A DNA stretch of 64,000 bases from Amblyomma americanum (GCF_052857255.1 NC_135497.1:183558204-183622203), one strand, 5' to 3'; shown: positions 11,206 to 22,667, counted from the first letter of the stretch. A program made the numbers and translations. The notes: generated from the letters alone by a model not told the origin.

Positions 11206-11472
11206 CTCTCGGAAAAGAAATTGCGACCTGACTCGTGCACAGCCTTTCCGTTGTTTTACAACGGAGAGGATATAGACCTCCTTCATGTTTGCAAACAAAC
11301 GAGGTGGCGTTCCAGTCGCTAGCGGGCTCGCGGTAGGCAAAAGGCCAGGGAGTGGCGTCGCGGAAAGGAGTTGAGCGCGGGGTTTCAGTGCTTATAGGCG
11401 CGTTGTCAGTTTCTGCGAATCACAGCAATGGTTGATGCTTTCAACTTAAAAATTTCTCGAGGTACACGAGCT

Positions 11473-11763
11473 CGCGTTGGCCACGTGCGGGGTAATCAGA
11501 GAAATAGTTCGCCACTGTGTATTGTATGTATGTATATATATATGGTTAGTAGTAAACAGAAAGCGTTTCTGGCGTTGATTTCTACGCTAGGCATTTGAAT
11601 AAAATAGGAAGTTTTTGACGCTCTGCTCTAGCCAGAATGATTTAACTTCGGGACAGTACTGAGAGGAAGTGCTGGCGTTGTTTCGGCGGAGCAGACGTGT
11701 GCTCACCGTCTGACATACGTGTGTGCGCTGTGCGAAAAGTGGGAACAGCGTACGTCGTGTCCA
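11473..11763. other. Start of the arm mismatch zone, no gene
   Basis: Homology to the right arm stops at about 11472 (right-arm position about 59630). A short 'tgtatgtatatatatat' tract is present; nothing coding is recognised. Confidence 0.4.
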
Positions 11764-12093
11764 CCCGCCGCGGTGGCTCAGTGGTCAGGGCGCTCAGCTA
11801 CTGATCCGGAGTTCCCGGGTTCGAACCCGGCCGCGGCGGCTGCGTTTTTATGGAGGCGAAACGCTAAGCTGCCCGTGTGCTGTGCGATGTCAGTGGACGT
11901 TAAAGATCCCCAGGTGGTCGAAATTATCCCGGAGCCCTCCACTACGGCACCTCTTTCTTCCTTTCTTCTTTAACTCCCTCCTTTTCCCCTTCTCTTACGG
12001 CGGGGTTCAGATCTCCAACGATATATGAGACAGATACTGCGCAATTTCCTTTCCTCAAAAAACAATTATTATTATTATTATTATTATTATTAA
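11764..12093 (+). mobile_element. Ruka-type SINE with ATT tail
   Basis: Complete head, body and tail, ending in a tandem ATT tract (12062-12093). Lies in the zone where the arms do not match. Confidence 0.9.
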
Positions 12094-13780
12094 TATTATT
12101 AACATGCTGGCATAAAAAATTGAGCACTTTCTACTCAATTATTTAAGATTTTGGGGTGACTTGACGAGGGTGTTGATTATAATTACCCAAGAACTGCGCC
12201 AGGTATAGCTAAAAATAAAACGCATTACTGAAACTAGCGTAGCAGTTTCATATTTGCACCAAATTTAGTTACATATCGAATGCATATATAACGAAAGCAC
12301 TTTTCATTGCCGCGAACCATCTCAATCTCGCCACGTGTGTGTTAGTGGCACGCCCGCGGCTGCTTCTTTCCAAACAAGCATCGCGATCATGGACTACTTC
12401 ATGAAACATGACGCATGCATGATTCAATGAAAAAACATGTGTCTTTTAGCACACGTTATGTACACTATTCTAAGCACGCCAACGTGACCGCGCAAGAACT
12501 TACCAGATTTTTCTACTCGAATCAAATAATTACGTCTGTCATATTATAAAACACTTTCAAGTAAATATTAAATACCATAAACCGCTCCATTAAGACGTGC
12601 TGTGCTATTAACAAGAGAACACATCCTTGGGGGCGAGTTAATCTGCCGGCGCCCCGTGCACACCGGCTCAAGGTGATAAACACGTGCGCAGCTACATATG
12701 TGCTTTTTTTCCTCTATAAGCTATAAGCTATAAGTTATAAGCGCACTATGCTGATGTTCAGGTGAATGGACTCAGTAACTTGCATGCTATTAATTACATC
12801 GAGTGGCAGTGTCGATCTTCTCCCAGGCTTCGCGCTTTACTACCGCAGCCCATTCCCTGTTAGCCAGTTTCCAAATTCGGCATTTATCTGCGAGAAACCT
12901 GTCGAGACTTATTTAAATTTCCTTTTATGCTACTACGCGGATCGAACAGTGACGCAGCTGGTCAGTACATGCTGCTTCTGCAGTACGCAGGCATGATGCA
13001 GCCGCTGGTAGCGGTGGCAGCTGCGGTAGGCACGGGCAGGTGGAACCTGTTTTGCCCACCAAGCGAAAGTCGCTGCTGACATCGGCTCCACCGCATCTTC
13101 GTGACGTCGCGGAGTGTCTATATACCTGCCGCCGCTTCTCTTCACGGAGGCGCCTGCTAGAACACCCGATACGACAGCTCGGTCTAAGTCTGTCTGCTGG
13201 GGTTGTTCTGTTTCATGGTGCTTGCACCCTTGGGAACAGCAACAGTAATGTGCTCTCCCCCATTCAAAGTTTCCTTCTAGACACGAAACGGCTGCCATCT
13301 TAACATCTTTCTGAATTCCATCTTCTGGCTTCTTTTTTTCAAAATTCAACTGTAGCCAAAAGTTCCTAAACACTGCACGTTTAGCCACATTCAGATTTTC
13401 AGTCACCAATTTCACAGTGTTTGATCTGTTCTTAATTTAAACCACCAAGTCTGCATTCGTTAAAAAAACGTTTTGAGCACCTGTCAGTCGGCGCCTGTAC
13501 GTTGACCAATCCCCCGCAGAGGGCACGGGCTATAATCTTCTTGAGGACAACAAAAACAACTCTGCAACCGTGGCTGCTTCTGTAGCGGGTTATGAGGTAA
13601 GGGCACATAAAGGGCACGTAATAAAGAACGCACTTCAAACAAATATGCATTATGAGGAAACACTGCTTCATTTCTGCAGCTACTCAGTCTTACATTGCAT
13701 CGGTGAACACAGAACTGCTCCTACAGGCATCACCACCTTGACTGCCACTTGGTTTTTGATTTAACAAACCAATTGTTCTT
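12094..13780. other. Unmatched left-arm segment, no recognised gene
   Basis: AT-rich, with a short imperfect tandem 'ctataag' tract near 12714-12742. Open frames on both strands at 12933-13415 overlap each other and show no family motif. This segment has no counterpart in the right arm. Confidence 0.4.

Positions 13781-13863
<83 letters not shown>
13781..13863. repeat. TAA/ATA microsatellite
   Basis: About 80 bases of uninterrupted ATA repeat, the expanded tail of the reverse-strand SINE that follows. Confidence 0.95.
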
Positions 13864-13864
<1 letters not shown>

Positions 13865-14087
13865 TGATTTTGGGGGAAAGAAAATGGCGCAGTATCTGTC
13901 TCATATATCGTTTGACACCTGAACCGCGCCGTAAGGGAAGGGATAAAGGAGGGAGTGAAAAAAGAAAGGAAGAGGGGCCGTAGTGGAAGGCTCCGTAATA
14001 ATTTCGACCACCTGGGGATCTTTAACGTCCACTGATATTGCACAGCACACGGGCGCCTTAGCGTTTTTCCTCCACAAAAACGCTAAT
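13864..14087 (-). mobile_element. Ruka-type SINE, head missing
   Basis: Reverse-strand tail, pyrimidine region and body end at 'cgtttttcctccacaaaaacgct'. The tRNA-like head is absent. A second small SINE piece ('gttaaagattcccaggtgg') follows at about 14096-14118. Confidence 0.8.
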
Positions 14088-14189
14088 TCAGTGCATGTTA
14101 AAGATTCCCAGGTGGTACCACTTTCTTGTTTTAACGCGATAGAGTTAAGGAGCTCCTGTCGCAGAAAAACCGGTGTCGTCTTTGGCCGT

Positions 14190-14330
14190 GAGCGAAAAAT
14201 GGCGCACCTCGGTGGACACCTGAACCGTGCCGTAGGGGAAGGGATTTTCTTCCCTTACGGCGCGGTACGGGTGTCCAGCGAAAATTGTGAGACAAGCGTC
14301 ATTTCCTTTCCTTAAAATCATTTTTCATTT
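14190..14330. repeat. Two SINE 3' halves head-to-head, a natural hairpin
   Basis: The SINE tail sequence occurs once in reverse ('ggacacctgaaccgtgccgt') and immediately again forward ('cttacggcgcggtacggg'). About 50 bases can fold back on themselves. Likely produced by a SINE inserted into, or recombined with, another in the opposite direction. Confidence 0.6.
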
Positions 14331-14438
14331 CAATTTCCTTCCCTGACATCCCGGCACCCACCGAGATATGTGAGACAGGCGTCCTTTCCTTAATATGTCC
14401 AACGGGCCACTCGTAGCGCCAAACGGGCGCCGGCGTTC

Positions 14439-14672
14439 CATCGAACCCGACCGCGGCGGCTGCGTTTTTATGGAGGAAAAACGCTAAGGCGCCCGTGTGC
14501 TGTGCGATGTCAGTGCACGTTAAAGATCCCCAGGTGGTCGAAATTATTCCGGAGCCCTCCACTAAGGCACCCTTCTTCATTCACTCCCTCCTTCATCTCT
14601 TCCCTTACGGCGCTGTTCAGGTGTGCAACGATCTGAGACAGATACTACGCCATTTCGTTTCCCCAGAAACCA

Positions 14673-14675
<3 letters not shown>
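14439..14675 (+). mobile_element. Ruka-type SINE, truncated head, at the inner homology boundary
   Basis: Starts inside the B box ('cgaacccgaccgcggcgg'); the A box part is missing. The mirrored copy at 54613-54914 is complete. Palindrome homology resumes exactly in this SINE. Confidence 0.85.
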
Positions 14676-14756
<81 letters not shown>

Positions 14757-14769
14757 CATTATTATTATT
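14676..14769. repeat. ATT microsatellite (SINE tail)
   Basis: About 94 bases of ATT repeat with a single interruption, mirrored at 54503-54612 where it is longer. Confidence 0.95.
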
Positions 14770-14834
14770 GTGGAGGGCCCCGGAATAATTTCAACACAGC
14801 ACAGCACTCGGGACCATACTCCAGGAATGTGTTC

Positions 14835-16310
14835 GAATAGCAGTCAAAATCAAATCAAGCTTGAAATATTAGGCGTCCTGAACGCGCCCCATACGACCTG
14901 GGGGTATACAAAGGACACCAGAAAAGGCACCTCCATGTTGGCAGTAGTGGACAGGGAAGGCCTTAGGCTATAGCCACGGACTTTACGACACCTACCAGAA
15001 TCAGCAACAGCGTATGCAGACACCAGTCCCGATCTATCTTTTACAAAGAACGCTACTAACGTCACATGGACAAACCTCGGTGAGACCCTAGGGAGTGATC
15101 ATTACATCCTGAGTACAGCAATCTCCGCTCCCAAGCTCAGACGTTTCATTGCAGATTCGAAGATCACTAATTGGAAAGCATTTTGTAAATTCCCCCAACT
15201 CGAAGGAAGGATCACGAGTATAACAGAGTGGGCACGACACATACATGATACTCATGCTTCCTCTACTCAAACAATAAATCGCACGGCCGCCACTCCGGAA
15301 ATTGATCGACATCTTCTACAGCTGTGGGAGACGAGAAAGAAAGTCATAAGATGTTGGAAACAGCAGAGACTCAATAAACAACTCCGCCTGCGCATTGCTT
15401 CCACCACGAAGGAAGCTCAGCAATATTCCATCCAACTTGCCCAACAAAATTGGGTACAGTTCGAATTCTGTGCCGCCTTGAAAGGAACCCTCAGTACCGT
15501 TCAAACCTGGTCCCATTTGGACCCCAGATATTAAACTTATTTTTGGAAATATGGCGGAGTGCTTGAAGCTTGCTTCACCCCTGCCACAGGTTGGTCCAGT
15601 ATTGCACTGCCTCGGGGATCGGCCTGGGACATTATAGCGCGCGTCTTTTCTATCCTATCTTTCAACTGTCCTACTTTCAGAACGTCGTAGCAATTGTGGC
15701 TCAGCTTGAGCCAGTGGGCAGGCCTTTGCACTTCACTTTTCATTCTTCCTGACAACAGCAAGCAAGCAAGCAAGCAAACCTGGTCCATCCTCCGCAGTCT
15801 CATTGAACCCGACAAAGCTAAATCGGCCACAAATCGTACACTCTAAACAATACTTCAACAATTCAATCGGGCCGACAAGGAAATCACGGACGCTTTGCGG
15901 TCACGTTACATTGGCGGCCCTCCAATACCACCTTGTCCAACCACCTACAACGACCTTCAAAACCCCACGCTTGATGCTCCAATAACAATAGCCGAGGTAC
16001 AACCCGCAGGCTATGCATCGCCGCGAAACACCGCTCCTGGAGCGGATAAAATCAAAACGTTATTCTTCGTAACCTCAGTCATGCGCATATCCAAGCCATT
16101 ACTGACTACTTCAATGATAAACTCTGGTAGAAGGGTATTGTACCTCAGGATTTACGTCATGCCAAATTTATCCCGACGAGCGGCGAGCGGCACTGTCGTG
16201 CGGCTTGCCTCGCCAATAAGTCCTATGCGCAGGCACCGCATGAAAGCACATCTTCGCACGCACATCGCGTACGTATGTCGCCGTAGCCAGCATCAGGTAC
16301 AATAAGTTTT
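14835..16310 (+). pseudogene. Jockey/I-like LINE fragment: endonuclease C-terminus and start of reverse transcriptase
   Basis: Conceptual frames show the end of an APE-type endonuclease: 'DTSPDLSF...WTNLGETLGSDHYIL', the SDH being the conserved catalytic triplet. A linker region with 'WKAFCKFPQLEGRITSITEW' follows, then an RT N-terminal part ('NTAPGADKI') at about 15895-16100. It is broken by stops, frameshifts and a 261 bp insertion at 15514-15774. RT catalytic motifs are absent, so it is a dead fragment. The mirrored copy is at 52970-54415. The clade assignment rests on general layout only. Confidence 0.65.
15514..15774 (+). mobile_element. Short retro-insertion with 12 bp target duplication
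   Basis: Flanked by perfect copies of caaacctggtcc (15502-15513 and 15775-15786). It ends in a GCAA tandem tail, as short LINE- or SINE-derived insertions do. It interrupts the LINE fragment. It is also present in the right arm (about 53480-53740), so it predates the palindrome. Source family not identified. Confidence 0.7.
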
Positions 16311-16875
16311 TAAATTCTGAAGTTTATAGAATGTCATACCAACTATAGTGCCCCACAACACTCTGCCAGTTCCCACTAAGTTCACTCCTTACACTACTGC
16401 AATACGTGGTTGTTGGTCGTGCTGGCGTCGTCGTCGCTCTAGCTTGACAGACCAGTGCATCAGCGACGGCATCTGCACGTGCACCGTCCAGCCAACCTAC
16501 CGTCGATCGCCGTCGCATCGGCCTAGTGTAACCGGACCCTACCTATACCGAAGGATAATTGCGTTACTATTATTAACGCTTTTGCGGCACCAGTCACTCA
16601 CATATAAGGAAGAACTGCTACTTCGATCGCCTGTGGAAGTAGGACTAGAGACCTCGCTGAGCAGATTGCAGCAACGAGAGCAGACGACGTTGATCTGTGT
16701 ATGCTGGTGTATGCCCTATATATGGTGTATGGTGTGTATATAGTGAGAATGTGTTTAAAGTGGGACCGTCAACATGTGCGGCGTGGGACGAACACAGACA
16801 AAAAATCGGTAATTACTGCCACTGCTACTGCCAGAAACTCTGCCTGAAAAATATGGTTGAAATCCGGAAGGCGCA
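16311..16875. other. Unassigned segment flanking gypsy2
   Basis: No motif recognised. It is retained in both arms (mirrored at 52390-52970). Contains a 'tatggtgtatggtgtgtat' stretch. The last five bases, gcgca, are one side of the gypsy2 target site. Confidence 0.4.
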
Positions 16876-16935
16876 TGTTATGTCGTTTGGTTTGTTGAGT
16901 CAGGTTTAAAGATGCGGCGGCACGAAGCCGCGAGT

Positions 16936-17107
16936 GATGGATGGATGGATGGATGGATGGATGGATGGATGGATGGATGGATGGATGGATGGATGGATGG
17001 AAGGATGGATGGATGGATGGATGGATGGATGGATGGATGGATGGATGGATGGATGGATGGATGGATGGATGGATGGATGGATGGATGGATGGATGGATGG
17101 ATGGATG
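16936..17107. repeat. ATGG microsatellite (LINE3 tail), left of gypsy1
   Basis: Tandem ATGG with one variant unit. It adjoins the remaining LTR half and is interpreted as part of the 3' tail of LINE3, later interrupted by gypsy1. The right arm has only 54 bases of the same repeat (52276-52329). Confidence 0.9.
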
Positions 17108-18290
17108 TGTGATGACCCCCATAATGCGCAGGTCCACACGGGACGGAGAGGCAAAGAGACACCGTATGGCTCAGTTTAAACAAACAGGTATATTCAATAA
17201 TTACACATGATTAAGATTATACATCAGAGGCTGGGGCGTCCGAGCTTACGTGCCGACGACTTCATGGGGGCGATGGAGTGGCTCCGGAGTTGGGCTCGAG
17301 CGGTTGCTGGCAGAAGCTGCACGCCGTCGGGGCTTCGGCGCTGAAGGCCCTCTTGGCGAACGATGTCGTCCTGAGCGTGTATGCAGTAGAATTTCAATAG
17401 TCGTCCGTTTCTTCGAGGATGGTTCACAAACCCTTCCTCTAGTGTCGTTCGGCTTGGAAGATGAACAGGAGGCGAGCTTGTAGATGATGACAGCAGAGCA
17501 TAATTTTACAACATACATATACAGAGAGTTAAACTGGAAAAAGCAGAACTGAATTTACAAAAGAACAAACTTTGCACTACTTTACTCATCGACCGGGCAG
17601 GTTAGTGCCTAAGTAGCATCACATTACATGCTAAGCATGGAGCCCCAGCTCAGACTGGACTGCATCCGTTTACATGCGCTTTTAAGCACTTGATTAACAA
17701 AGGACTAAGGGCGGTCATTTCCAGTGGCCCGCCCAAAGCATCAATTCTCCAATCCAAAATAACATGCGAGATGGGGACAACCCCCTTGGGTTGGGCTTAG
17801 CCTCGAACCCAGAGTCTGTTATCAATACAAACTAAATAAACAACAAAAACGCCACCACTCTCTCTCAAGTGAGAGTATACACAGGCTCTCTCTTCGGAGC
17901 TAATTCACTAGCGCCTGTCTTTCCACATTCTTGGCGAGTACTGCCTGTCTGTCTGACAGGTGTCCGTCACGGCCCTTCTGGGAAGCTGTGGGTGCCTTCC
18001 CGGCGATAGCCCACGACAAATGGGGGGGAGGGAAAGAATGTTGTCTTCGCGGTAGCGCATAGCGTCGGCTGTGGTACGGCGCGCTCTGGCCCGCTGACAG
18101 CTCCCTTGTCCTGGAATGGGCCCGGAAATTGGGGAGGATAAAGCCTGTTTCCCCGGGGCGGCGGCGGGTCCGGTTTTTCTGGTCGTCACTCAAAGAGCAT
18201 GGCTGGGTAATTGATGATGCCGCTGTCACGGGTCTCCGTCTACGCCGCGCCGTTGAACGTGGATCCTCGTAGCACACACGGAATGTCACA
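17108..18290 (-). repeat. 3' LTR of gypsy1
   Basis: 1183 bp, matching 23765-24947 except for about four substitutions (for example ccataatg against ccatattg at the inner end). Contains 'caagtgagagtatacacagg' and GC-rich blocks. I did not identify a promoter motif with confidence. Confidence 0.95.
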
Positions 18291-18304
18291 CTCGCTCACC
18301 CTCC
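18291..18304 (-). promoter_or_regulatory. Polypurine tract of gypsy1
   Basis: Read on the minus strand, 'ggagggtgagcgag' lies directly before the 3' LTR start (tgtgaca). A purine-rich run at this place is where plus-strand DNA synthesis of LTR elements starts. Confidence 0.6.
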
Positions 18305-18780
18305 AGAAGAATGTTCTCCGAACATTTGAGTCCACGCAGCTCCCCTTGTCTTTCTGAATCGCCTCGCACAGTGCGTCCGACAAAACACTTTTCGCTGCAC
18401 TCAACACCACTGCACAACACCAATGCCTCCGCTGTCATCTGGCGTCTCCAGGGGCAGCACTGATCTTCTTTTACAGATAAACATGAAACTCAGCACCCAA
18501 GCCTCTCCTTTCTAGTCCAAACTGGACGAAATAAATTTACCACAGTTACAAAGGAGCTCCCACTTCTAGCACGATCACGGCACAGACAAAAATATAGATA
18601 ACGAAAGGAAGAAGGGCAGGTTCTGCATGCGCTCCGCATGCTCTCCTGTGAAGGTGTTACTTAATGACAGAAAGGTTTAACTATTAACTCCGATAACTTA
18701 ACACATACGCATATAGCAATGTTATGAGCTGCGGCATTACACAATTCTAACCAGTTCACAACTCCGCTCTGTTTACGCCA

Positions 18781-21700
18781 TTAGTCCGACTTAGCTTTCC
18801 GATTTCGCAGCGGATATCGGCCTTCATGAGTCATACTAAGTAAGTCTGTGCCCCTTTGTCTGCTTTGGGACTCGCGAGGGCTCGTGGCAGGAGCCTCTCC
18901 TGGCGTTATCTGCGCGGCAACCTCGCGCGCTTCTTCTTCTAGCAATGCATGAAGTAAATCCGGTGGCATTCTGGCCGTCACCTCTGGCGCCTGCCGAACA
19001 AATGCAGGAGAGGGCGTTTTTTGCGAACTATCTGCGCGCTCCGCTTCACTTCTGTCCCCATCAAAATCCGCGCTTTCCCTTTCCTCATTTCGTGAATACT
19101 GAACCGGTGCCGACTTGAGGCGATTTGCGTGTATCCTTATCAAGCGCCGGTTCACGTCTCGGACTCTGAAGTTTACCGGAGAAAGCTTCTCGACAACCTC
19201 GCACGGTCCTCTCCACTTCGTCTGGAACTTACGAGCTAGCCCAATCTGCCTTTGGCAGTTTTCAATGTACACGCTGTCCCCCACATTAAACGGCGCGTCT
19301 CTAGCACTGCGATCGTGCACCTCCTTCCTGCGCTTCGCCGCTTTCTTTAAGGACTCCTTTGCGATGTCCCTCGCCACTTGCAAGCGCGATTCTAGCTCAA
19401 CCTTATAGTCGTCCAGTGAAGCGTATGGGACACGACGGGGGCCCTCTGGCACTTCACTAGGCTGGTCCGGGTCTCGGCCGTAGAGAAGAAAGAATGGCGA
19501 TTCGCCCGTGCTCTCGTGTGCTGCGGAATTGTAGGCAAACATTGCATACGGGAGCCACAAGTCCCAGTCCCGCTGGTCGCGCGAAACAAAATGCGACAGG
19601 AACCCGGCCACGGTTTGGTTCAGTCGCTCCACCGCGCCGTTGCAAGCCGGATGGTACGGTGTTGTCTGCTTCTTAGCGATCTTAAGCAGCTCGCAAACTC
19701 TCCTCATTAGCTGCGACACGAAGTTCGTTCCCCGATCTGTCAAGAGTTGCCTCGGGGGTCCATGTCGGAGCACGATCTGTTCGACAAATGCTCTTGCAAC
19801 CGTGTCTGCCTTCTGATCTGGGAGTGCTACCGCTTCCGCGTATTTTGAAAGGTGATCGACAAATACTAAAATGTACTTGTTTCCGGAAGTGGTCGTGGGC
19901 AATGGGCCCATTATGTCCATACCTGTCCGCTCGAAGGGAGCCGAAACCTCAGGGAACGGCTGAATTGGAGCTGGTCTTCGTCCCTTGGGTGTTTTTCTTT
20001 CGAGACAGGAATGACACTTCGCACAGTAGTCTCTAACATCCTGTCGCATGCCACTCCAAAAGTATAAACGCTCCACACGCCTGCGTGTCTTCGCTACGCC
20101 AAAATGACCGGCGCATGGCGCATCGTGAAACGCGCGAAGAACCCTTTCTGTCCACGACCGAGGTATGACGACTCTCTCCCAAGCGGTTTTCTCTGGTCTC
20201 CCTTTCCTGGTTGGCCTCGTGCGCCGACACAGGGTGCCGTCTTTGTCAATGAAATAACCTAGCTGTTCGGGGTGAGACGGTGCGCCCTTTAAGCTTTCGA
20301 TTATTCGCTTCAGGTCAGGATCTTTGTACTGCTCTGTGCGTAATTTGGCGGGGTCGACTACGGGGACAAACTCATCTATAGCTGCCACGGCAGCTGTGCG
20401 GCTGAGTGCATCAGCATTCAGATGTGTCTTTCCTGACTTGTGCTCAACTTCAAAGCAGTATTCCTGCAGGTGTAGATTCCATCTAGCGAGTCGCGAGCTA
20501 GGGTCCCTGACACTCATCACCCATTTCAGAGGATGGCAGTCTGTGACTAGCTTGAATTTGCGGCCGTAAAGGTAGCATCTGAAGTGCTTTACTGCCCAGA
20601 CAACGGCGAGGCACTCCCTTTCCGTAGCTCCGTACTTTTGCTCTGTGGGGCTCAGCTGTCGGCTAGCAAAAGCAACGGGATGTTCTTTGCCCTCGATAAC
20701 CTGAGATAGCACGGCACCAACTGCGAACTTTGACGCATCTGTGGTCATAACGAAGGGCAAACTAAAATCTGGGTGGCGCAACAGCGGTGCACTCATTAGC
20801 TTCCTTTTCAGGGCCGCAAAAGCATTCTCCGCGTTTTCGTCCCAGCGAAAGGCGACATTTTTGGCTGTTAAGGTGGTGAGCGGCTTAGCGAGCTTGGCGA
20901 ACTCCTCTATGTGCCTTCGGTAGTAACCGATCAGGCCGAGAAACTGCCGGACCTGGCGGACGCTAGTCGGGGATGGAAAATCCGAGACACACCTTAGTTT
21001 CTCAGGGTCCGGTCGCACGCCGTCAGCTGAAACAACGTGCCCGAGGTATTTCACCTCGTTTTTGAGGAATTGGCACTTAGAGGGCTTCAGCTTGAGACCC
21101 GCTGCTCTTAGTCGCACCAAAACCTGCTCAATATCGCGCAAATGGTTATCAAAACTGTCACTGTATATGATAATGTCATCCATATACACGAAGCACAGCC
21201 TTCCCAGAAGACCTGCCAGGATAACGTCAGCGGTTCTCTGCCAGACAGCAGGGCTGTTGGCCAGACCCATCGGCATTCTTTTCCATTCATAGTGCCCTGA
21301 GGGCGTGTTGAATGCCGTTTTCTCGGCATCTGCCGGATCCATTGCTATCTGCCAGAATCCCGCCGCCATGTCCACTACCGTGAAGTACCTGGCAGAGCCC
21401 AGCTGAGAAAGCGTCTCCTGTATATTGGGGATGGGGTATGGATCGATGCGAGTTACGGCATTTAGTTTGCGGTAGTCCACTACCAATCGATACGAGCCAT
21501 CTGGCTTTTCCACCAATAGTGCTGGTGCTCCCCAGGGTGACTTTGAGTGTTCGACAATGCCGCGATCAATCAGGTCCTGCACCTGCCGCTCCATCTCCTT
21601 ACGTTGGGAGTAAGGAATCCTGTACGCACGCTGGTAAACGGGCGATGAAGTGCCGGTTTCTATCCTGTGCTTTATAACGCCACAGCAGCCCAAATCCAGG

Positions 21701-22617
21701 TTGGACGCGGCGAATACCTCCGAGTAGTCGTTCAGCAAACCAGCCAGAGCCTCCCTCTCCCTGGATTTTACGTGAGAAAGATCGAACGACACCTTTGGAG
21801 CAGCCGAAGGACTAGCATGCTCTACAGTTGCGAGTACCGTATCGGTGGGCTCACGTTGCACTATCGCAGAGGTGAAGAAAGCCAATGTTTTGTTCTTGGG
21901 AAGGCTCATTGGCTGCTGGCTACAGTTAACCACCCGTAGGGGCACTCTGTGGGCGTCATTAACTGTCACGAGGCAAGCGGCTGCCTTCAGGCCATTGCTG
22001 AGAGAGTCGACCGGCTCAAGCACTCCCACGGCGCCGCTCTCTACATCTGAAGGCACAAACGCGTACAAAATGTGCTCCGACCAAGGAAGGACGACCGCCT
22101 CCTCGACCAGCCGGACGGCAACCCGCGAATATACCTTCTCCAATGATCCCACTGTTTGACGGGTGTCAATATCGGTAATGCGAATCTCAGCCCCTCTCCT
22201 GTTCAAAAACAGAACTTTGGAGCCGCCCGCATTAACCTCTTCCTCAGAGAATGAGACTACTACCTTCCCTTTTCTCAAAAAATCCTGCCCTAATAAACCT
22301 GACACTCCGTTTGGCAGAGACACCGTGTCCGGGCATACGTAGCAGGGGTGCTCCAATGCAATTCCGCCGAGAGAAAAGTGTAACCGGTAGAGTCCACTTA
22401 TGCCAAGAGGATCCCCCGTTATGCCTACAAATTTGGTTGCCATACCACCCGACGCTTCCAACACCTCGCGGTCCCCCTTCCTTCGAAGCGTGTTAAAACT
22501 GCTCTCCTTAAGCAATGTCACCTTTGACCCCGTATCTATCAACAATTCCATGCAGCAACCATTTAACTTGCAACGCACAACAGGGCATGCCTCGTCGGCC
22601 ACACAAACTACCACCAC
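18781..22617 (-). CDS. pol: gypsy1 Pol: protease, reverse transcriptase, RNase H, integrase
   Basis: An uninterrupted 1278-codon frame. Counted from the GTG at 22617: aspartic protease motif DTGS at 28-31; reverse transcriptase with YMDD at 478-481; RNase H with TDAS near 625; integrase with an HHCC zinc-binding region ('CAGHFGVAK...CAKCHSC') near 830-870. The integrase catalytic triad D,D,E lies near 901, 961 and 997 ('TDRGTNF', 'NGAVERLN'). A C-terminal charged tail ends the protein. There is no ATG at the start because translation enters by -1 frameshift from gag; the frame is open back to the slip site at 22671-22677. The length and domain order are those of a complete Ty3/gypsy Pol polyprotein. 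Confidence 0.95.
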   Translation of the reverse strand: MVVVCVADEACPVVRCKLNGCCMELLIDTGSKVTLLKESSFNTLRRKGDREVLEASGGMATKFVGITGDPLGISGLYRLHFSLGGIALEHPCYVCPDTVSLPNGVSGLLGQDFLRKGKVVVSFSEEEVNAGGSKVLFLNRRGAEIRITDIDTRQTVGSLEKVYSRVAVRLVEEAVVLPWSEHILYAFVPSDVESGAVGVLEPVDSLSNGLKAAACLVTVNDAHRVPLRVVNCSQQPMSLPKNKTLAFFTSAIVQREPTDTVLATVEHASPSAAPKVSFDLSHVKSREREALAGLLNDYSEVFAASNLDLGCCGVIKHRIETGTSSPVYQRAYRIPYSQRKEMERQVQDLIDRGIVEHSKSPWGAPALLVEKPDGSYRLVVDYRKLNAVTRIDPYPIPNIQETLSQLGSARYFTVVDMAAGFWQIAMDPADAEKTAFNTPSGHYEWKRMPMGLANSPAVWQRTADVILAGLLGRLCFVYMDDIIIYSDSFDNHLRDIEQVLVRLRAAGLKLKPSKCQFLKNEVKYLGHVVSADGVRPDPEKLRCVSDFPSPTSVRQVRQFLGLIGYYRRHIEEFAKLAKPLTTLTAKNVAFRWDENAENAFAALKRKLMSAPLLRHPDFSLPFVMTTDASKFAVGAVLSQVIEGKEHPVAFASRQLSPTEQKYGATERECLAVVWAVKHFRCYLYGRKFKLVTDCHPLKWVMSVRDPSSRLARWNLHLQEYCFEVEHKSGKTHLNADALSRTAAVAAIDEFVPVVDPAKLRTEQYKDPDLKRIIESLKGAPSHPEQLGYFIDKDGTLCRRTRPTRKGRPEKTAWERVVIPRSWTERVLRAFHDAPCAGHFGVAKTRRRVERLYFWSGMRQDVRDYCAKCHSCLERKTPKGRRPAPIQPFPEVSAPFERTGMDIMGPLPTTTSGNKYILVFVDHLSKYAEAVALPDQKADTVARAFVEQIVLRHGPPRQLLTDRGTNFVSQLMRRVCELLKIAKKQTTPYHPACNGAVERLNQTVAGFLSHFVSRDQRDWDLWLPYAMFAYNSAAHESTGESPFFLLYGRDPDQPSEVPEGPRRVPYASLDDYKVELESRLQVARDIAKESLKKAAKRRKEVHDRSARDAPFNVGDSVYIENCQRQIGLARKFQTKWRGPCEVVEKLSPVNFRVRDVNRRLIRIHANRLKSAPVQYSRNEERESADFDGDRSEAERADSSQKTPSPAFVRQAPEVTARMPPDLLHALLEEEAREVAAQITPGEAPATSPRESQSRQRGTDLLSMTHEGRYPLRNRKAKSD

Positions 22618-22667
22618 CTCATCATCTACTGCTCCCTCCCCACGCTCCTCAGGCTGGGGAGGACTAA

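Noticed and set aside
12933..13415. Possible small host gene on the minus strand
   Set aside because: The 160-codon frame overlaps another open frame, has no recognisable domain and no convincing splice or start context.
13780..14043. Poly-leucine, poly-asparagine, poly-tyrosine frames at 13780-14043, 14495-14807, 54417-54859, 62038-62521
   Set aside because: These are readings of ATT/TAA microsatellites attached to SINE tails.
16912..17210. Long open frames of repeated MDGW or HPSI residues, also at 24868-25478
   Set aside because: They are translations of an ATGG/CCAT microsatellite. Being a tetranucleotide, it is open in several frames at once; this is not a gene.
17246..18289. Arginine/serine-rich open frames in the gypsy1 LTRs (also 23903-24946)
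   Set aside because: Identical in both LTRs, overlapping on both strands, and without domains. LTRs are not expected to code here.
21108..21329. Second-frame open readings opposite gypsy1 pol (for example 19115-19408, 21062-21292)
   Set aside because: Shadows of the real pol frame in GC-balanced coding DNA.
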